Of a stretch of 9,937 bases of DNA, positions 5,978-9,937 are shown one piece after another (positions within the stretch are counted from its first letter, which is position 1; each line of letters starts with the position of its first letter). A model generated the notes under the pieces. The model ran no database searches. It was not told where the DNA came from and was given only the letters and a program-made list of their open reading frames with translations. Position numbers and translations under genes: made by a program. This DNA comes from UBA668 sp031413415 (lineage in GTDB: Bacteria > Actinomycetota > Acidimicrobiia > Acidimicrobiales > Ilumatobacteraceae), in NCBI GenBank assembly GCA_031413415.1, contig JANOET010000212.1:1-9937 (forward strand), read 5' to 3'.

Positions 5978-7615
5978 TTGGGTATCAACGATGACGTGGA
6001 CGCAACGGTCACCGGCCGCGATGCGGTCGAGTCCGACGAGCGCGCCCACGTCGCCGCTGACCCCGCCTCGATCGACCCTGGCGAGCCGACCGCGCCGGGT
6101 CGGCTGCTGGCGTTGTGGCGGCGCAACTCGCTGAAGCTCACGCTCGTCGGCGGCGATGTGGTCGCGCTGCTGCTTGGCTCGATCGTCGGGCACTGGGTGA
6201 GCGGCTACCTGCACCTGTCCGCACCGTGGCAGCGATCGGTCGTCACCCTCGTCGTCGCCGTCGGCGGGGTGTGGTGCATCCGCAGCCAGGGACTGCTGCT
6301 CACCCGCACCAGCTCGGTGCGCCCGATCGAGCTCACCAAACTCGCCCGCGCCACCATGCTGCTCGGCCTGGTCCTGCTGCTCGCCGACCGGGTGCTGCAA
6401 CTCGACCTGCACATCGAGCAAGCGATCGTCGCTTGCGTGGGCATCTTCTTCGCCCTCGTCGTGTGGCGCTGGGCCTTCGGGGCGTGGCTCACCCATGAGC
6501 GGTCTCTGGGCCGCTACCTGCGCCCCACCATCGTGCTCGGCAGCGACAGCGAAGCGGCCCGCCTGGTCAACCTGCTCGTCACCCATCGCGAGCTCGGCAT
6601 GGACGTGCTCGGACTGGTGGGCGGTACCGCCGAAGGCCAACTCGCCGACATGTGGCTGGGTGGTCTCGACGACGCCGAACAGCTGGTCAGCGACGCTGGC
6701 GCATCGGGTGTCATCGTGTCGCCCATCGGCATCGAACTCGCCCGCTTCAACGCCCTCATCCGCAACCTGCAGCGCGACGGCGTGCACGTCTTCGTGTCCA
6801 CCGGGCTCGTCGGCATCGAGTCGCGTCGAGTGCGCAGCATGGCCCTCGCCCACGAACCGATGCTCTACGTCGAGCCACCGAACTTCAACCCCTCGCAGGC
6901 CGGGGGGCGACGTCGAGTTTCACTTGGCGACACCGAACGACAGCCCAGTCCTGCCAACTCACCCGCGTTGCGGAAGCGACTCTTCGATATCACGGTCGGC
7001 TCGCTGTTCGCGTTGGTGTGCATTCCGTTCGTCGCCATCGCCGCGATCGGCTCCGCCCTAGCCTTTCGGGCCCATCCCTTCTTCACCCTCCGACGGCTCG
7101 GGCACGGCGGCCGACCATTCACGTTCGTCAAGGTACGTTCATTGCCGACCTCGGCGCCGCAATACGCCGACAAGTACGAGATCGCCACGGTGAGAAACCA
7201 CCGCTGGGGCACATTCCTCCGCAGTACCCACCTCGACGAACTCCCGCAGCTCTGGATGATCCTGAGCGGCCGGATGAGCTTGGTTGGTCCGCGACCCGAG
7301 ATGGCCGCGCTCGCAGCGACGTTCGACCAGGAGTTCGTCCGTGAACGGCTCACGGTGCGCCCCGGCTGCACGGGGCTCTGGCAGATCTCCGAGGGCTGTT
7401 CCGGGCTCATCGGCGAATCGCCGCAATACGACCTGCACTACATCCGCTGCTGGACACTCCGTCTCGACGTCTGGATCCTGTGGCGCACCGTCATTCAGAT
7501 GATGGGCGCAGACAGCGTCACCAGCGTCGACGACATTCCGCGGTGGACCGGTGCGATCGCCTCAGCTTCGACCTCTGACCTCCCGAAACCGTTTCGCACC
7601 AGCGATGAGGGTTGA
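5978..7615 (+). CDS. Polyprenyl-phosphate sugar-1-phosphate transferase (initiating transferase, WbaP-like)
   Basis: A 545-residue polytopic phosphoglycosyl transferase that would transfer a sugar phosphate from a nucleotide sugar to undecaprenyl phosphate, the first step of repeat-unit assembly. After a polar leader it has four membrane segments (about residues 48-170) and then a Rossmann-like central domain (LRPTIVLGSDSEAARLVNLL and onward). A polar linker (about 308-330) leads to the catalytic bacterial sugar transferase domain from RKRLFDITV (332). That domain shows RRLGHGGRPFTFVKVRSL, then LRSTHLDELPQL with the catalytic Asp420-Glu421 pair, SLVGPRPEM (435-441) and RPGCTGLWQISEG. The KxRSL motif replaces the usual KFRTM. 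The sugar transferred cannot be told from sequence. The TTG start has a GGAGGA 9 nt upstream; a GTG at 5996 is the alternative. From about 6900 codon use is clearly looser than in the first half, although the frame is intact. Confidence 0.92.
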   Translation: MGINDDVDATVTGRDAVESDERAHVAADPASIDPGEPTAPGRLLALWRRNSLKLTLVGGDVVALLLGSIVGHWVSGYLHLSAPWQRSVVTLVVAVGGVWCIRSQGLLLTRTSSVRPIELTKLARATMLLGLVLLLADRVLQLDLHIEQAIVACVGIFFALVVWRWAFGAWLTHERSLGRYLRPTIVLGSDSEAARLVNLLVTHRELGMDVLGLVGGTAEGQLADMWLGGLDDAEQLVSDAGASGVIVSPIGIELARFNALIRNLQRDGVHVFVSTGLVGIESRRVRSMALAHEPMLYVEPPNFNPSQAGGRRRVSLGDTERQPSPANSPALRKRLFDITVGSLFALVCIPFVAIAAIGSALAFRAHPFFTLRRLGHGGRPFTFVKVRSLPTSAPQYADKYEIATVRNHRWGTFLRSTHLDELPQLWMILSGRMSLVGPRPEMAALAATFDQEFVRERLTVRPGCTGLWQISEGCSGLIGESPQYDLHYIRCWTLRLDVWILWRTVIQMMGADSVTSVDDIPRWTGAIASASTSDLPKPFRTSDEG

Positions 7616-7696
7616 CGGCCCAGCGCGGGGGGATGAAGTTGATCCCGCCGGACCGTTCCTGGAGCACACGGCCCGACTGCCCAGGAGGCACACGGC

Positions 7697-8035
7697 GTGA
7701 CCCGCTACCTGATCTCCTTCGACGACGGCTCGATGAACATCCCCGACGACGAGCTCGCCGCGGTCGGCGAGGCCGCCCATCGTGTGCTGGCCGAGGCCAA
7801 GGCCGCGGGTGTGTGGGTGACCGGCGGGGGAGTGGAACGCCAGCGGGCCAGCATCGTCGCCACCGACGGGACGGTCGTCGACGGCCCGTTCCCCGAGACG
7901 AAGGCGGTCGTCGGCGGGTTCTCGATCGTCGACGTTGGGTCACGCGACGAGGCGCTCGCGTGGGCGGCGAAGTTCGCTGCGGCGTGTCGTTGCGCGCAGG
8001 AAGTGCGCGAGCTGATGGACGACCCCGAGGTCTGA
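7697..8035 (+). CDS. YCII-related (DGPF) domain protein
   Basis: A 112-residue cytoplasmic protein of the YCII-related family. It shows the start MTRYLISFDDGS, a central amphipathic helix, the signature DGPFPETK (residues 62-69) and GGFSIVDV (73-80). A helix ending in CRCAQEVRELMD follows. Family members are small ferredoxin-like alpha-beta proteins, often near ECF sigma-factor genes; their function is mostly unknown and no sigma factor is seen here. The GTG start has an AGGAGG (7683-7688) 8 nt upstream, so this boundary is strong. The 81 bp separating it from the sugar transferase gene hold no clear promoter. Codon use returns to strong C/G endings, unlike the end of the preceding gene. There is no reason to link it to polysaccharide synthesis. 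Confidence 0.9.
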   Translation: MTRYLISFDDGSMNIPDDELAAVGEAAHRVLAEAKAAGVWVTGGGVERQRASIVATDGTVVDGPFPETKAVVGGFSIVDVGSRDEALAWAAKFAAACRCAQEVRELMDDPEV

Positions 8036-8054
8036 GGGTTTCTCGTTTTCTGGG

Positions 8055-8083
8055 TTGACAGTCGAACGTATGTTCGATACAGT
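8055..8083 (+). promoter_or_regulatory. Promoter of the DUF222-HNH gene, near-consensus and leaderless
   Basis: A perfect -35 TTGACA (8055-8060) and a -10 TACAGT (8078-8083) are separated by 17 bp. The -10 ends 7 bp before the ATG at 8091, so the transcript probably starts at the start codon with no leader. No ribosome-binding site is visible, in keeping with this. The spacer is almost entirely filled by an SOS box, so the promoter should be tightly controlled. Confidence 0.85.
8062..8077 (+). promoter_or_regulatory. LexA-type SOS box
   Basis: TCGAAC-GTAT-GTTCGA is a perfect 6-4-6 palindrome identical in its fixed positions to the mycobacterial SOS box TCGAAC-N4-GTTCGA. It sits exactly between the -35 and -10 boxes of the HNH gene promoter, where bound LexA would block RNA polymerase. 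This predicts induction after DNA damage. Confidence 0.85.
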
Positions 8084-8090
8084 GTGAACC

Positions 8091-9359
8091 ATGGATGAGA
8101 TCCTCGAACTCCTCGACAGCGCCGCAACGGCCGCCGCGGATCTCGTCACCCTGTGTACCGGACCGGTGTCGCAACGTGCCGGGCTGTTGGCGTTGCAGTC
8201 GCATCTCGACAAGGTCGGGGTGGCGCAGGCGAAGCTGCTTGCTGCGGCCGAAGCGTCCAAAGCCCATGAGGGGACCGGGGCGCGGAACTCGGCCGGATGG
8301 TTGTCGGACAAGTCGAAGAGTTCGTTCGGGTCGGCCCGCAAGAAGGCCGAGCTGGGTGAGACGTTGTCGAAGTCCAAGACGCTCGATGATGCGGTCGCGG
8401 ACGGGTCGGTGTCACCCGATGCTGCAGCAGCGTTGCACGACGCGGTCACCAACCCGCCTGAGAACGCGTCGGCGGATGATGTCGATTCGTTGGTCGACGC
8501 GGTCAAGGGTGCCGACCCGCGTGAAGCGAAACAGGCCGCCGATCGGTGGCGGGAGACGTTCGGGACCGAAACCGATGAACAGGCCGAGGAACGCCGCTAC
8601 CAGAACCGGTCGTTGCGCATGACCGCACCCTGCGATGGGCAGATGACGATCAACGCGACCCTGCCGACGTTGCAAGCCCGCCAGGTGTACGCGTCGATCA
8701 ACCATGTCGCAGGCGAACCCTACGAAGGCGACACCCGCAGCAACGAACAACGGTTGGCCGACGGGCTCATCAAGTTGGCCTCCGCGTACGCCAAGGGTCA
8801 GGTCAAAGGTGGGCGGGAGAACCCGAACCTGTTGATCACCATCCCTGTCGACTCGCTCACCGGTGACGGCAACGAACCCGGCATCACCAGCTGGGGTGAC
8901 CGCATCCCCGCCCACATCGTGCGCCGCCTGGCCGAACACGCCGACCTGCAACGCGTCATCACCGCCGGGTCACTGATCCTCGACCTCGGTCGCAGCGAAC
9001 GCTGCGCGACCACCGACCAATACCGGACGCTCGTCGTACGCGACGGTGGCTGCCGGTGGCCCGGCTGCCGCATCCCACCCGCGTGGTGCCAGATCGACCA
9101 TCTGCACGACTGGATCCTCGGTGGCCACACCGACCTCGACCTGCTCGCGATGTGGTGCACCCACCACCACCACGAACGCCACCGTCTCGGCGTCACAGTC
9201 CTCGGCGACGCGAACGACCTGCACCTGCAACTGGTCGACGGCACCATCATCCACTGCCCCCCGAAGACCGTCACCAGGAACACAAGTTCGCGCGAACCAG
9301 TCCAACCCGACCTGTTCGACGGGGCGCCACCCGGGCGAACAACCCAGGCGGCGGCCTGA
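8091..9359 (+). CDS. DUF222-HNH endonuclease-like protein (13E12 repeat family type)
   Basis: A 422-residue protein with the layout of the actinobacterial 13E12/DUF222 family: a long helical N-terminal DUF222 region (about residues 1-300) and a C-terminal HNH nuclease fold. The HNH part starts with CRWPGC (Cys321, Cys326), continues with WCQIDHLHDW (Asp336-His337) and GGHTDLDLLAMWC (Cys356), and ends with THHHHERH. The cysteine pairs would bind structural zinc, and His337 would be the catalytic base of the beta-beta-alpha-metal fold. The usual Asn in the TDLDN motif is Leu351 here. Related genes are multicopy in actinobacterial genomes, some within mobile introns or repeats; their substrates are not established. 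The ATG start has a strong promoter 7 bp upstream and no leader. The perfect SOS box suggests expression after DNA damage. The C-terminus (PVQPDLFDGAPPG) is polar and probably disordered. Confidence 0.92.
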   Translation: MDEILELLDSAATAAADLVTLCTGPVSQRAGLLALQSHLDKVGVAQAKLLAAAEASKAHEGTGARNSAGWLSDKSKSSFGSARKKAELGETLSKSKTLDDAVADGSVSPDAAAALHDAVTNPPENASADDVDSLVDAVKGADPREAKQAADRWRETFGTETDEQAEERRYQNRSLRMTAPCDGQMTINATLPTLQARQVYASINHVAGEPYEGDTRSNEQRLADGLIKLASAYAKGQVKGGRENPNLLITIPVDSLTGDGNEPGITSWGDRIPAHIVRRLAEHADLQRVITAGSLILDLGRSERCATTDQYRTLVVRDGGCRWPGCRIPPAWCQIDHLHDWILGGHTDLDLLAMWCTHHHHERHRLGVTVLGDANDLHLQLVDGTIIHCPPKTVTRNTSSREPVQPDLFDGAPPGRTTQAAA

Positions 9360-9375
9360 CACCACGCGCCGAGCA

Positions 9376-9435
9376 CACCGACCACCACCCGTCGGTGCAG
9401 CAAACCCACCCGGGAACCCGCGCCCACCGCGCGGG
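9376..9435. terminator. Two hairpins between convergent genes
   Basis: CACCGAC (9376-9382) and GTCGGTG (9391-9397) form a 7-bp stem with an 8-nt loop. CCCGCGC (9417-9423) and GCGCGGG (9429-9435) form a second 7-bp stem with a 5-nt loop. They lie in the 128-bp gap between the HNH gene and the convergent gene that ends at 9488, where a two-way terminator is expected. There is no T-run, as is often the case in high-GC actinobacteria. Confidence 0.55.
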
Positions 9436-9487
9436 CATCGGCGCGCCCCGGGCTGGGCGTCAACCCTGGCGGACGTTCACCAGGAAC

Positions 9488-9934
9488 TCATGTTCGCGCG
9501 GTGGGGGCGGACCAGACGCAGCCGGTCATGAACGACTCGAGGCCGCGGCTGCCGTTCACCGCGACCGACTCGAGGTCGAGCGAACCGTCGAGCGACACCC
9601 GCGCCCAGCCGTCGCGCACCGGTACGTGGAACGTCTGCTCGCCGTCGGACGTGACGACCACCAACCACACCTCGGTGAGCGCGTTGTCGAGCACCACGGC
9701 GACGTGGTGCCGGCGCGCGTCGCCGACACCGACGCTCTGCACGTCGACTCGACACGCCGGAAGGTCGGGGAACACCGACGTCGGCGGCTTGGGATCCGAC
9801 GAACCGCCGGACGACCCCGCCGCCGACGCACCCGACGCGGCGTAGAACGTGAGTGCGGCCAGCAGCAAGAGCGCGGCGGCGGCGACCCCGGCGATGCCGG
9901 CGGCTCGGGTCGACGACTGCTCCTGTCCTGTCAT
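9488..9934 (-). CDS. Membrane-anchored or secreted protein of unknown function (148 aa)
   Basis: I do not recognise the family. The protein begins MTGQEQSSTRAAG. A hydrophobic helix (about residues 13-35, AAAALLLLAALTFYAA) acts as anchor or uncleaved signal. A Gly/Ser/Pro-rich linker follows, then an extracytoplasmic domain of about 90 residues rich in beta-type sequence (HHVAVVLDNALTEVWLVVV; TFHVPVRDGWARVSL). Two cysteines, Cys61 and Cys139, near the ends of that domain could form a disulfide. The ATG lies 3 bp from the window edge, so the ribosome-binding site and any upstream start cannot be judged. It converges on the HNH gene. Codon bias fits a real gene, and the alternative frames here lack such structure. 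Confidence 0.7.
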   Translation of the reverse strand: MTGQEQSSTRAAGIAGVAAAALLLLAALTFYAASGASAAGSSGGSSDPKPPTSVFPDLPACRVDVQSVGVGDARRHHVAVVLDNALTEVWLVVVTSDGEQTFHVPVRDGWARVSLDGSLDLESVAVNGSRGLESFMTGCVWSAPTART

Positions 9935-9937
9935 CTC

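Noticed and set aside
7626..7649. Possible terminator hairpin (GGGAT/ATCCC) after the sugar transferase gene
   Set aside because: Only five pairs with a 7-nt loop and no T-run; too weak to call.
8091..9359. HNH gene as part of a group II intron, insertion sequence or prophage
   Set aside because: No reverse transcriptase, terminal inverted repeats, target duplications or phage genes were seen nearby.

Overview
This is a GC-rich window whose codons end almost always in G or C. It has GTG and TTG starts, 4-bp start/stop overlaps, two apparently leaderless promoters, a mycobacterial-type SOS box and a DUF222/HNH (13E12-type) gene. Together these point to an actinobacterium. The exopolysaccharide gene set and the Val/Asp/Thr-rich proteins would suit Acidimicrobiia (Ilumatobacter-like), but that placement is inference.

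Positions 1-3516 (minus strand) hold one tightly packed operon, read from right to left. It encodes a secreted Ig-like protein with a run of nine aspartates, a 52-residue membrane protein, a Wzc-type chain-length regulator/tyrosine autokinase, a Wzb-type low-molecular-weight protein tyrosine phosphatase, and the N-terminal part of a Wzx-type flippase that runs off the left edge. Positions 3517-3629 form a divergent control region. Positions 3630-7615 (plus strand) hold a large membrane-anchored DUF4012 protein and then a polyprenyl-phosphate sugar-1-phosphate transferase. Hairpins and a likely second promoter lie between those two genes.

These genes read as one surface-polysaccharide locus. 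The sugar transferase loads the first sugar on the lipid carrier and the flippase moves the lipid-linked repeat unit across the membrane. The kinase/phosphatase pair controls polymerisation and export. DUF4012, the poly-Asp Ig protein and the 52-residue protein are extracytoplasmic parts with no assigned role. Glycosyltransferases and the polymerase are not in the window and may lie beyond its left end. Codon use becomes much looser at the flippase and again in the catalytic half of the sugar transferase, which suggests exchange of the sugar-specific parts.

Positions 7697-9934 are unrelated to the polysaccharide genes: a YCII/DGPF-domain protein, a DUF222-HNH endonuclease-like gene with a perfect LexA/SOS box inside its promoter, two terminator-like hairpins, and a convergent small membrane-anchored or secreted protein. 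No tRNA, rRNA, CRISPR array or insertion sequence was seen.
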